Positions 1-6,068 of a DNA stretch of 6,237 nt are shown one piece after another (position 1 is the stretch's first letter; every line of letters starts with the position of its first letter). Both the position numbers and the translations under genes were made by a program. This stretch comes from Pseudomonadota bacterium (GTDB lineage Bacteria; Pseudomonadota; Gammaproteobacteria; Burkholderiales; Burkholderiaceae_B), in the NCBI GenBank assembly GCA_023388835.1, contig JAEWFK010000112.1:1-6237 (forward strand). Reading direction: 5' to 3'. The notes under the pieces were generated by a model. It ran no database searches, was not told where the DNA came from, and saw only the letters and a program-made list of their open reading frames with translations.

Positions 1-100
1 AAACGGGGGCTATTCACTAAGCAGATGCCAGGTTTTGAAAAGTGCAGTCAGTCTGGTTTGATTGCCACCTGCATGTGCAGCTAACAAGAGTTCGACCATC
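1..100 (+). other. Leader/spacer upstream of rpmI
   Basis: No gene can be supported in these 100 bases. None of the three plus frames ends in a sequence that resembles the C-terminus of translation factor IF-3 (infC), the usual upstream neighbour of rpmI, so infC most likely ends before the window. The stretch is less GC-rich than the genes that follow. It contains a perfect 5-bp inverted repeat, CTGCA-TG-TGCAG (69-80), just before the AAGAG (86-90) that is the probable rpmI ribosome binding site. In E. coli, L20 represses rpmI-rplT translation by binding the mRNA upstream of rpmI. A similar role for this leader is possible but is inference. Confidence 0.5.
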
Positions 101-298
101 ATGCCCAAGATGAAGACCAAGAAAAGCGCCTCCAAGCGCTTTAAGGTTCGCGGTAGCGGCTCCATCAAGCGTGGACAGGCGTTCAAGCGCCACATCCTCA
201 CCAAGAAGACGACAAAGAACAAGCGCCAACTGCGCGGTTCCACGGCGGTGCACGATGCCGACGTCGCTTCTGTCAAGGCAATGATGCCTTTCGCTTGA
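101..298 (+). CDS. rpmI: 50S ribosomal protein L35 (bL35)
   Basis: This encodes a 65-residue, very basic protein of the large ribosomal subunit. The start MPKMKTKKSASKRFKV is the hallmark of bL35, followed by a second lysine/arginine-rich segment (HILTKKTTKNKRQLRG, about residues 31-46) and a C-terminus ending in MMPFA. Length matches the family (about 64-66 residues). The reading frame is open upstream to base 62, but MPKMKTKK is the family start and an AAGAG (86-90) lies 10 bases before the ATG at 101. rplT starts 16 bases after the stop, the classic rpmI-rplT pair. In E. coli the pair is translationally repressed by L20; whether that holds here cannot be read from the gene itself. Confidence 0.97.
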   Translation: MPKMKTKKSASKRFKVRGSGSIKRGQAFKRHILTKKTTKNKRQLRGSTAVHDADVASVKAMMPFA

Positions 299-300
299 TT

Positions 301-307
301 AAAGGAG
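301..307 (+). promoter_or_regulatory. Strong ribosome binding site of rplT
   Basis: AAAGGAG lies 7 bases before the ATG at 315, within the 16-base rpmI-rplT gap. It is the strongest Shine-Dalgarno match among the plus-strand genes here and supports independent high-level initiation on rplT. Confidence 0.85.
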
Positions 308-314
308 TTCATAT

Positions 315-674
315 ATGCCACGCGTAAAACGCGGCGTTACCGCCCGCGCACGTCACAAGAAGGTCCTCAAGGCTGCCAAGGGTTATCGCGGTCGCCGCGG
401 TAATGTATTCCGGGTCGCCAAACAGGCGGTCATGAAGGCAGGGCAGTATGCCTACCGCGACCGTCGCAACAAGAAGCGTACTTTCCGTGCCCTCTGGATC
501 ACCCGTATCAATGCGGCTTGCCGCGAACTTGGCGTGACCTACAGCGCCTTTATCGCCGGAACCAAGAAGGCCCAGATCGAGCTCGACCGCAAGGTTCTTG
601 CCGATATGGCCGTTCATGACAAGGCTGGCTTTGCTGCAGTGGTCAATCAGGCCAAGGCGGCATTGGCATCCTGA
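315..674 (+). CDS. rplT: 50S ribosomal protein L20 (bL20)
   Basis: This encodes a 119-residue basic protein of the large subunit, needed early in 50S assembly where it binds 23S rRNA directly. The N-terminal third has the L20 signature MPRVKRGVTARARHKKVLK followed by GYRGRRGNVFRVAKQAV (about residues 23-39), the long rRNA-binding helix. The C-terminal globular part includes RDRRNKKRTFRALWITRINA (48-67) and the ELGVTYSAFI stretch (71-80). Length fits the family (about 117-119). In E. coli L20 also acts as the autogenous repressor of rpmI-rplT by binding the mRNA upstream of rpmI. A strong AAAGGAG precedes the start. A hairpin with a short T-rich tail follows 26 bases after the stop and may reduce read-through into pheS. 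Confidence 0.98.
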   Translation: MPRVKRGVTARARHKKVLKAAKGYRGRRGNVFRVAKQAVMKAGQYAYRDRRNKKRTFRALWITRINAACRELGVTYSAFIAGTKKAQIELDRKVLADMAVHDKAGFAAVVNQAKAALAS

Positions 675-700
675 TCAGCCGGGATACTGTTATATCTGAG

Positions 701-731
701 AACGGGGCTCCATGGGGCTCCGTTTGCATTT
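701..731 (+). terminator. Hairpin in rplT-pheS gap; possible attenuator/terminator
   Basis: Bases 701-710 (AACGGGGCTC) pair with 715-724 (GGGCTCCGTT) around a CATG loop, giving a 10-bp stem that includes two G-U pairs as RNA. TTTGCATTT spans 723-731, so the T-run is interrupted. The hairpin sits between the rplT stop and the pheS ribosome binding site. In E. coli this gap holds a Phe-codon-rich leader peptide gene (pheM) and an attenuator. Here no short ORF rich in Phe codons is visible. It could be a partial terminator that lowers pheST expression relative to the ribosomal genes, a constitutive RNA structure, or an attenuator with an unknown trigger. The stem is seen; its function is inferred. 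Confidence 0.55.
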
Positions 732-737
732 GGAAGG
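732..737 (+). promoter_or_regulatory. Ribosome binding site that fixes the pheS start
   Basis: GGAAGG lies 7 bases before the ATG at 745. An in-frame ATG at 712 would add 11 residues, but it falls in the loop of the 701-724 hairpin and has no Shine-Dalgarno sequence before it. The 745 start is therefore preferred. Confidence 0.8.
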
Positions 738-744
738 GCACAAA

Positions 745-1767
745 ATGACAACCCAGGTCGATGATCTGATCGTTCAGGCACAAGAACAGTTCGCACAGGC
801 GCGCGATGCCGCTGCTCTGGAGAACGCTAAAGCCCGTTTCCTGGGCAAGCAGGGCGCACTGACCGCCATGCTCAAGGGGCTGGCAGCACTGGATCCCGAA
901 CGCAAACGCGAAGAGGGCGCCCGCATCAATCAGCTTAAGCATCAGGTCGAAGGGCTGCTCAATGCACGCCGCGCCGAACTGCAACAAGCTGAACTCGACC
1001 GTCGCCTGGCGGCCGAGACCATCGACGTGACTCTGCCCGGCCGCGGCCGCGGTTTCGGCGGCATCCACCCCGTCATTCAAGCCTGGCAGCGCGTCGAAGC
1101 TATCTTCCGTTCCATCGGTTTCGATGTGGCCGACGGCCCGGAGATCGAGAACGACTGGACCAATTTCACGGCGCTGAACAACCCGGAAAATCACCCGGCG
1201 CGCTCCATGCAGGACACCTTTTACGTCGACATCAACGACGAAAACGGTCTTCCTCTGTTGCTGCGCACGCATACCAGTCCCATGCAGGTGCGCTACGCCC
1301 GCATGCACAAGCCGCCTATCAAGGTCATCGCCCCGGGCCGCACCTATCGCGTCGACAGCGACGCCACCCATTCGCCCATGTTCCATCAGGTCGAGGGCCT
1401 GTGGATCGCCGAGGACATCTCTTTTGCCGACCTCAAGGGCGTTTACACCGACTTTCTCAGGGCCTTCTTCGAAACGGACGACCTGTCCGTGCGATTCCGC
1501 CCGTCGTTCTTTCCGTTCACGGAACCCTCTGCTGAGATCGACATGATGTTCACCTCGGGTCCCAATCAGGGCCGCTGGCTTGAGATCTCCGGCTCCGGCC
1601 AAGTCCATCCCCAGGTGGTGCGCAACTACGGCCTTGATCCCGAACGCTATATCGGCTTTGCGTTCGGCTCCGGCCTCGAGCGCTTGGCCATGCTGCGTTA
1701 CGGCGTCAATGATCTGCGCCTGTTCTTCGAAGGCGATCTGCGCTTCCTGCGCCAGTTCAACCGCTGA
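745..1767 (+). CDS. pheS: Phenylalanine--tRNA ligase alpha subunit
   Basis: This is the catalytic alpha subunit of the cytoplasmic (alphabeta)2 enzyme that activates phenylalanine with ATP and charges tRNA-Phe. The product has 340 residues (E. coli PheS has 327). Residues 1-95 form the N-terminal helical coiled-coil that contacts tRNA. Class II motif 1 lies around GIHPV...GPEIENDWTNF (106-141), motif 2 around LLLRTHTSPMQVRY to GRTYRVDSDATHSPMFHQ (171-215), and motif 3 at GFAFGSGLERLAMLRYGV (304-321). FFPFTEPS (255-262) is the Phe-pocket segment. A306 in GFAFG corresponds to E. coli A294, which limits pocket size, so substrate choice should be normal. The start at 745 is supported by GGAAGG. 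pheT follows after 36 bases and the two products act together. Confidence 0.98.
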   Translation: MTTQVDDLIVQAQEQFAQARDAAALENAKARFLGKQGALTAMLKGLAALDPERKREEGARINQLKHQVEGLLNARRAELQQAELDRRLAAETIDVTLPGRGRGFGGIHPVIQAWQRVEAIFRSIGFDVADGPEIENDWTNFTALNNPENHPARSMQDTFYVDINDENGLPLLLRTHTSPMQVRYARMHKPPIKVIAPGRTYRVDSDATHSPMFHQVEGLWIAEDISFADLKGVYTDFLRAFFETDDLSVRFRPSFFPFTEPSAEIDMMFTSGPNQGRWLEISGSGQVHPQVVRNYGLDPERYIGFAFGSGLERLAMLRYGVNDLRLFFEGDLRFLRQFNR

Positions 1768-1803
1768 CCCTCCCTCGACCGCTCCGAATTACCCGAGAAC
1801 ATC

Positions 1804-4212
1804 ATGCTATTTCCAGAATCCTGGCTTCGTTCCTACGTCAATCCCGATCTCGACACCGAGGCACTCTCGCACCAGCTGACCATGGCCGGACTGGAAGTCG
1901 AAGAAACCGACGGCGTGGCGCCGGAATTTTCGGGCATCGTCGTGGCACATGTCCTCGAGGTCGAACCGCACCCGAACGCCGATCGCCTGCGTGTCTGCCG
2001 CGTCGACGACGGTAGCGGTTCGCTTCTGCAGATCGTGTGCGGCGCCCCCAACGCCGCCGCAGGCCTGAAGGTACCGCTGGCGCGTGTGGGAGCGGAACTC
2101 CCGGGCGGCATGAAAATCGGGCCCGTGAAGATGCGCGGCGTCGAGTCTGCCGGCATGCTCTGTTCGGCACGCGAGCTGGGTTTGTCCCAGGATCACGCCG
2201 GTCTGCTGGAACTCGAAGCCGACGCGCCCGTCGGTGAAGACCTGCGAACATATCTCGATCTCGACGACACCGTCTTCACACTCAAGCTGACTCCCAATCG
2301 TGCCGACTGCCTGTCCATTCGGGGTGTGGCGCGTGAAGTCGCTGCGCTCACCGGCGCCGACGTCCGGCCCCGCACGGTCGAAGCGGTCGCGCCATCCATT
2401 GCGGACCGTCTTCCGGTCAAGGTGGAAGCGCCGGATCTTTGCGGCCGTTTTGCCGGGCGCATCCTGCGCGGCGTGAACGCTCGTGCCGAGACACCTTCCT
2501 GGATGAAGACCCGGCTCGAACGTGCCGGCCAGCGCTCGATTTCTGCACTGGTAGACATTTCCAATTACGTGATGCTGGAGCTGGGCCGGCCCACCCACGT
2601 CTTTGATATCACCCGCATTCATGGCGGCCTGACGGTGCGCTGGGCGCGAGAAGGCGAAAAGCTGGAGTTGCTCAATGGCCAGATCGTCGAGCTGCAGCCG
2701 GATGTCGGGGTGATCGCCGCCGGCGACGCGGTCGAAAGCTTGGCCGGCATCATGGGCGGCGAGGCATCGGCTGTCACGCTGGACACCACCGATATCTATC
2801 TCGAGGGGGCTTTCTGGTGGCCTGAGGCCATCATGGGCCGGGCACGACGCTACAAATTCAGTTCCGATGCCAGCCATAGATTCGAACGCGGGGTCGATTT
2901 CGCGAACGTTGCGGACGATCTTGAGTACGTCACGCGCCTGATCGTCGATATCTGCGGCGGCGCAGCCGGGCCCCTGGACGACCAGGTGATCGCCTTGCCG
3001 GAACGCGCTCCCGTACGCATGCGGCTGGATCGCTGCCGGCGGGTGTTGGGGCTGCCCGTTGATCGGGCAGAGGTCGAGCGCATCTTCTCGCGCCTGGGTT
3101 TGAACTTCTCCATCGAGGACGATGTCTTCATCGTCGAGCCTCCGAGCTACCGCTTCGACATCGTGATCGAGGAAGACCTCATTGAAGAGGTCGCGCGGAT
3201 CTATGGCTTCGAGCGGATTCCCGACCTGCCGCCCCGCGCCAGGGCCGAAATGCGCATCACTCCCGAGACGCTGCGGGGTCCCCACGAGCTGCGCGCGCGA
3301 ATGGCGGCGCTCGACTACCAGGAAGTCATCAACTTCTCCTTCGTTGAAGAAGCCTGGGAACGCGACTACGCCGGCGAGCACAATCCCATCCGCCTGCTGA
3401 ACCCGATCGCGAGCCAGCTCGCGGTCATGCGTACTACCCTGATGGGCGGCTTGGTGGCGAACATCGCTCACAATATGCGCCATCGCCAATCCCGTGTGCG
3501 CGTCTTTGAGCTGGGTCGCGTGTTCATGCGCAATTTGGAGCGGGGCAACGGTGACTTAAGCGTCGCCGGGGTCGATCAGCCTACCCGCCTCGCTGCGGCA
3601 GCGTGGGGGTCGGCACTGGAAGAGCAGTGGGGCGCACCCGCACGTCCAGTGGATTTTTATGATGTAAAAAGCGACTTGACCGCACTCGCCGGAGATCGGG
3701 CGGATGACCTGCAGTACGTGCCTGCCGCGCATCCCGCCCTACACCCCGGACGCAGCGCCCGCGTGGAACTGGACGGTGCAGTAGTAGGATGGATCGGCGA
3801 ATTGCACCCCCGTTGGGTGCAGGAATCCGAGCTGGGTCACGCACCCATGCTGTTCGAGATCGATGTCGATATGATCTCCGTAGGTTCGATGCCGCAGCTT
3901 GCCGACCTGTCGCGCCAACCAGTCGCCATCCGGGATCTGGCCGTGTGGGTGGATAGCGCAGTGTCCTATCAGGATTTGTTGAAAACGCTTACCCGGACGG
4001 TGGGCTCTGATGCTAACCTAAGCGTCGTGCGAGACATTCGGCTCTTTGACGTATGGCGCGACAAGTCCGCCGCGAGCAACGAGAAAAGCCTCGCATTCCG
4101 CTTCTGGCTGCAGAACCCCGATGCCACGCTCGACGACGCCACGGTCGATGAATGCATGGCCAGCCTGCTGCAGGCCCTCGTGCAACATCACGGTGCGCGT
4201 CAGCGCGCTTGA
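1804..4212 (+). CDS. pheT: Phenylalanine--tRNA ligase beta subunit
   Basis: This encodes the 802-residue beta subunit, the usual bacterial length (about 790-810). It begins MLFPESWLRSYVNPDLD. The EMAP/tRNA-binding OB-fold spans about 39-150 and includes VEPHPNADRLRVCRV (53-67). The B3/B4 editing domain, which hydrolyses mis-charged Tyr-tRNA-Phe, covers about 210-380 (RSISALVDISNYVMLELGRP, 244-263; AGIMGGE, 314-320; SSDASHRFERGVD, 353-365). The B5 domain lies at about 400-475, ending with the acidic FDIVIEEDLIEEVARIYGFE (451-470). A catalytic-like core that has lost activity in this family follows (about 480-690). The anticodon-binding FDX-ACB domain spans about 703-800 (SRQPVAIRDLAVWVD). All domains are intact. 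The start has only a weak CGAGAA (1794-1799), so translation may be coupled to pheS. ihfA follows after 23 bases. Confidence 0.98.
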   Translation: MLFPESWLRSYVNPDLDTEALSHQLTMAGLEVEETDGVAPEFSGIVVAHVLEVEPHPNADRLRVCRVDDGSGSLLQIVCGAPNAAAGLKVPLARVGAELPGGMKIGPVKMRGVESAGMLCSARELGLSQDHAGLLELEADAPVGEDLRTYLDLDDTVFTLKLTPNRADCLSIRGVAREVAALTGADVRPRTVEAVAPSIADRLPVKVEAPDLCGRFAGRILRGVNARAETPSWMKTRLERAGQRSISALVDISNYVMLELGRPTHVFDITRIHGGLTVRWAREGEKLELLNGQIVELQPDVGVIAAGDAVESLAGIMGGEASAVTLDTTDIYLEGAFWWPEAIMGRARRYKFSSDASHRFERGVDFANVADDLEYVTRLIVDICGGAAGPLDDQVIALPERAPVRMRLDRCRRVLGLPVDRAEVERIFSRLGLNFSIEDDVFIVEPPSYRFDIVIEEDLIEEVARIYGFERIPDLPPRARAEMRITPETLRGPHELRARMAALDYQEVINFSFVEEAWERDYAGEHNPIRLLNPIASQLAVMRTTLMGGLVANIAHNMRHRQSRVRVFELGRVFMRNLERGNGDLSVAGVDQPTRLAAAAWGSALEEQWGAPARPVDFYDVKSDLTALAGDRADDLQYVPAAHPALHPGRSARVELDGAVVGWIGELHPRWVQESELGHAPMLFEIDVDMISVGSMPQLADLSRQPVAIRDLAVWVDSAVSYQDLLKTLTRTVGSDANLSVVRDIRLFDVWRDKSAASNEKSLAFRFWLQNPDATLDDATVDECMASLLQALVQHHGARQRA

Positions 4213-4219
4213 GACCCGC

Positions 4220-4226
4220 AGAAGGA
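4220..4226 (+). promoter_or_regulatory. Ribosome binding site that fixes the ihfA start
   Basis: AGAAGGA ends 9 bases before the ATG at 4236. An alternative in-frame ATG at 4227 touches this motif directly, too close for initiation. The start MNLERTLTKAE at 4236 is therefore chosen. Confidence 0.75.
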
Positions 4227-4235
4227 ATGTTTTCC

Positions 4236-4553
4236 ATGAACTTAGAGCGTACTCTGACCAAGGCCGAGCTCGCTGAATTGCTGTTCGAGCGTGTCGGCCT
4301 GAACAAGCGCGAAGCCAAGGACATCGTGGACACCTTCTTCGAGGAAATCCGGGAAGCACTGGCCCGCGGCACGGAAGTCAAACTGTCCGGCTTCGGCAAC
4401 TTCCAGGTGCGCGATAAACCGCCGCGCCCCGGGCGCAATCCCAAGACAGGTGAAGTGATTCCCATTGCCGCGCGTCGCGTGGTAACGTTTCATGCCAGCC
4501 AGAAGCTGAAGAGTGTCGTCGAACAGGCCGGCCAGCCGGTCGCCAAAACCTGA
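4236..4553 (+). CDS. ihfA: Integration host factor subunit alpha
   Basis: This encodes a 105-residue HU/IHF-family protein. With IhfB it forms a heterodimer that binds specific sites in the minor groove and bends DNA sharply, supporting nucleoid structure, sigma-54 promoters, replication and site-specific recombination. LTKAELAELLFERVGLNKRE (7-26) begins the helical dimerisation part, and VKLSGFGNFQVR (48-59) is the core beta signature. The DNA-gripping arm has RPGRNPKTGEVIPI (64-77), where P69 matches the intercalating proline (P65) of E. coli IhfA. ARRVVTFHASQKLK (79-92) follows. The RPGRNPKTGE and TFxxxQKLK pattern is that of IhfA rather than HU or IhfB. It is a few residues longer than E. 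coli IhfA (99) at both ends. It lies 23 bases after pheT, as in other Proteobacteria, probably on the same transcript. Confidence 0.97.
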   Translation: MNLERTLTKAELAELLFERVGLNKREAKDIVDTFFEEIREALARGTEVKLSGFGNFQVRDKPPRPGRNPKTGEVIPIAARRVVTFHASQKLKSVVEQAGQPVAKT

Positions 4554-4571
4554 TCGACGCATAAAATACCA

Positions 4572-5021
4572 ATGGCCCCAGAACCGTCCATGAGCACGAG
4601 CGAAACTTCCGTCAACCTGCCTCCCATTCCCGCGAAACGCTACTTCACCATCGGTGAAGTCAGCGAACTATGTTGCGTCAAGCCGCATGTACTGCGCTAT
4701 TGGGAACAAGAGTTCACGCAACTCAAGCCGCTCAAGCGGCGGGGAAATCGCCGTTACTACCAGCACCACGAAGTGCTGCTGATCCGGCGTATCCGCCATC
4801 TGCTGTATGAAGAAGGGTTCACCATCAGCGGCGCGCGCAACCGCCTGGGCGACGCGGCCGATCGCGCCGCTTTTGATCGCGAAGCAGCCGTGCGCTTCAG
4901 CGCGGCCGAACTGCAGGCACTGCGGGCCGATCTCATTGCCGTTCGCGACCGTCTCGCCGCCACACTGAGCGAGACCGACGCCGCCGCGGCGCAGCAGGGC
5001 GACTTCACGCTCGCCCCTTAA
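4572..5021 (+). CDS. MerR-family transcriptional regulator next to ihfA
   Basis: This encodes a 149-residue cytoplasmic DNA-binding protein of the MerR superfamily. The winged helix-turn-helix begins at RYFTIGEVSELCCVKPHVLRYWEQEF (residues 23-48), followed by the wing KRRGNRRYYQHHEV (55-68) and a helical dimerisation segment (about 69-95, LYEEGFTISGARNRL). The alanine-rich tail, with a short predicted helix at 107-134, has no metal-binding cysteine pattern and no recognisable ligand domain. The only cysteines, C34 and C35, lie inside the helix-turn-helix. Proteins of this type directly downstream of ihfA are common in Proteobacteria, but I know of no established regulon. The start is uncertain: neither ATG 4572 nor in-frame ATG 4590 (MSTSETS) has a clear ribosome binding site. 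It is 18 bases from ihfA, so co-transcription is likely. Confidence 0.9.
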   Translation: MAPEPSMSTSETSVNLPPIPAKRYFTIGEVSELCCVKPHVLRYWEQEFTQLKPLKRRGNRRYYQHHEVLLIRRIRHLLYEEGFTISGARNRLGDAADRAAFDREAAVRFSAAELQALRADLIAVRDRLAATLSETDAAAAQQGDFTLAP

Positions 5022-5030
5022 GAATCTATG

Positions 5031-6068
5031 TCACCGGCCAGGGGCGCCTGTGACGGAGCCCCCCGCCGCATTTTTACCGGCATTCTCCTCGCCGCCTGAG
5101 CCGGTCGCGACAGAGCCTTCCGACCCGAACACCGTCATCTGTCCGATGAATAATATGGGGCCTTGCGGCGTGCCGCTGGAGGCGTCCTCGTCGGTTTCCA
5201 GCGTGATTTCCAGGAGCTGATCCTCTGCCAGCGCACCCAGCTGTGCGCTGGGCACTTGCACCGGCCGATTCGGGTCGATGCGTCCGAGCAGCCGTGATTC
5301 AGGTATGGCGCCACTACGCGTCCAGAGCAGGACCTGGCTGCCCATCGGCACTTCAGTTTGGACGAGGGGGCGCATCATCAGATTCCCGTGAGGGTCCAGG
5401 GTGGCAGTCCAGCCCGGCGTGCTGCTTGATCCGGGCGCTTGCAGGATGGCGGCGCGCGTAGGCGCGACCTTGACGACTTGTATAGGAGGCGGGGGCGGTT
5501 CGCCAGGGAGCATGAAACCCACGATCGCCGCCGAGACAGCGCACAGGCTGATCAGGCGCCAGAGCCACAGTTTGCGCAGCAGGCGGCGGTGCCGTGCTGG
5601 GTCATGGCTCCGATCAGGTCCCGTACTCTGTGGGACGACGGCCTCAGCCGGGCTCCCGGTGGTGGTCCCGGCCTCCGTGGCGGCATGCGGCGCCGGCCCC
5701 GGTTGAGGCTTTGCTTCGGCAGGGGACGGCTGCGACGGCGGGGCTGCCGGCGGGAGCACCGCTGGACTGACGGACTGGCGGCGCAGCAATTGAGGTTGCG
5801 GCGGCGGCTGCATGGCGGGAGGCGGACCAATGCCCAGCGTGCGCTGCAGGCGCTCGCGCACTGACGGGCTCGGCTGGACCCGCGGCAAAGCATCCACCAG
5901 AGCAAGCATTCTTTCTTCCCAGGCCAGTGCCTCGGCGAGCGCGCCATCGTCGCGGCCGAGGAGCATGTGTACCTGCGCATGTTCCTCGGGTTTAAGCAGA
6001 CCGCATACATATTCAGCCAGCTGCACGGACATATCACTGCCTGCTGTCGAAGACCACTGCTGCCTCAT
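5031..6068 (-). CDS. RskA-type membrane anti-sigma factor
   Basis: This encodes a 345-residue single-pass inner-membrane protein, inferred to hold the neighbouring ECF sigma factor inactive until a signal. Residues 15-62 resemble an anti-sigma N-terminal domain (QLAEYVCGLLKPEEHAQV, then a helix with WEERMLALVDALP) and lack the zinc motif HxxxCxxC. Residues 63-155 form a long proline-rich linker. RRLLRK (161-166) precedes a membrane segment at about 167-187, indicating N-in topology. PGEPPPPP (188-195) leads to an extracytoplasmic RskA-like domain (about 196-315) with VLLWTRSGAIPESRLLGRID (246-265) and TPQGPILFIGQ (300-310). A Gly/Ser-rich tail ends it. The start at 6068 overlaps the sigma stop as ATGA and has AAGGA 9 bases upstream; in-frame M13 lacks this. 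The inducing signal is unknown. Confidence 0.85.
   Translation of the reverse strand: MRQQWSSTAGSDMSVQLAEYVCGLLKPEEHAQVHMLLGRDDGALAEALAWEERMLALVDALPRVQPSPSVRERLQRTLGIGPPPAMQPPPQPQLLRRQSVSPAVLPPAAPPSQPSPAEAKPQPGPAPHAATEAGTTTGSPAEAVVPQSTGPDRSHDPARHRRLLRKLWLWRLISLCAVSAAIVGFMLPGEPPPPPIQVVKVAPTRAAILQAPGSSSTPGWTATLDPHGNLMMRPLVQTEVPMGSQVLLWTRSGAIPESRLLGRIDPNRPVQVPSAQLGALAEDQLLEITLETDEDASSGTPQGPILFIGQMTVFGSEGSVATGSGGEENAGKNAAGGSVTGAPGR
5041..5075 (+). terminator. Weak candidate terminator after the MerR gene
   Basis: GGGGC (5041-5045) can pair with GCCCC (5058-5062), and TTTTT follows at 5071-5075 after an 8-base spacer. The stem is only 5 bp and the element lies inside the end of the convergent anti-sigma gene. 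An alternative stem uses CGCCCCT (5012-5018) with AGGGGCG (5040-5046), but its loop is 21 bases. Neither is a textbook intrinsic terminator. Confidence 0.25.

Noticed and set aside
35..63. Possible sigma-70 promoter before rpmI (TTGAAA, 17-base spacer, TTGATT)
   Set aside because: The -35 is reasonable but the -10 matches TATAAT at only three positions, so it is not better than chance.
712..744. N-terminal extension of pheS from the ATG at 712
   Set aside because: This ATG is in the loop of the 701-724 hairpin with no Shine-Dalgarno, while GGAAGG precedes the ATG at 745.
643..1608. 321-codon open frame on the minus strand, opposite pheS
   Set aside because: It lies wholly over pheS and the end of rplT, and the predicted protein resembles no family. 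It is a GC-bias shadow.
1807..3489. 560-codon open frame on the minus strand, opposite pheT
   Set aside because: It is fully antisense to an intact pheT, has no recognisable domain or ribosome binding site, and is what third-position GC bias produces opposite a long gene.
3581..3612. Stretch in pheT that, on the minus strand, reads like a dispersed intergenic repeat
   Set aside because: It continues the pheT frame without interruption, fits the protein, and no second copy is in the window.
3651..3670. AT-rich patch in pheT with a TATGAT hexamer, considered as an internal ihfA promoter
   Set aside because: No -35 element lies at a suitable distance, and the bases encode the conserved DFYDVK segment of PheT. 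E. coli has internal ihfA promoters, but nothing here supports one.
4562..4567. TAAAAT between ihfA and the MerR gene as a -10 element
   Set aside because: It is a good -10 match, but no -35-like hexamer lies 16-18 bases upstream. Co-transcription with ihfA is simpler.
5022..5030. tRNA-Pro gene, which follows the ihfA/MerR pair in some Proteobacteria
   Set aside because: No tRNA-like sequence occurs after the MerR gene; the convergent anti-sigma gene ends 9 bases away.
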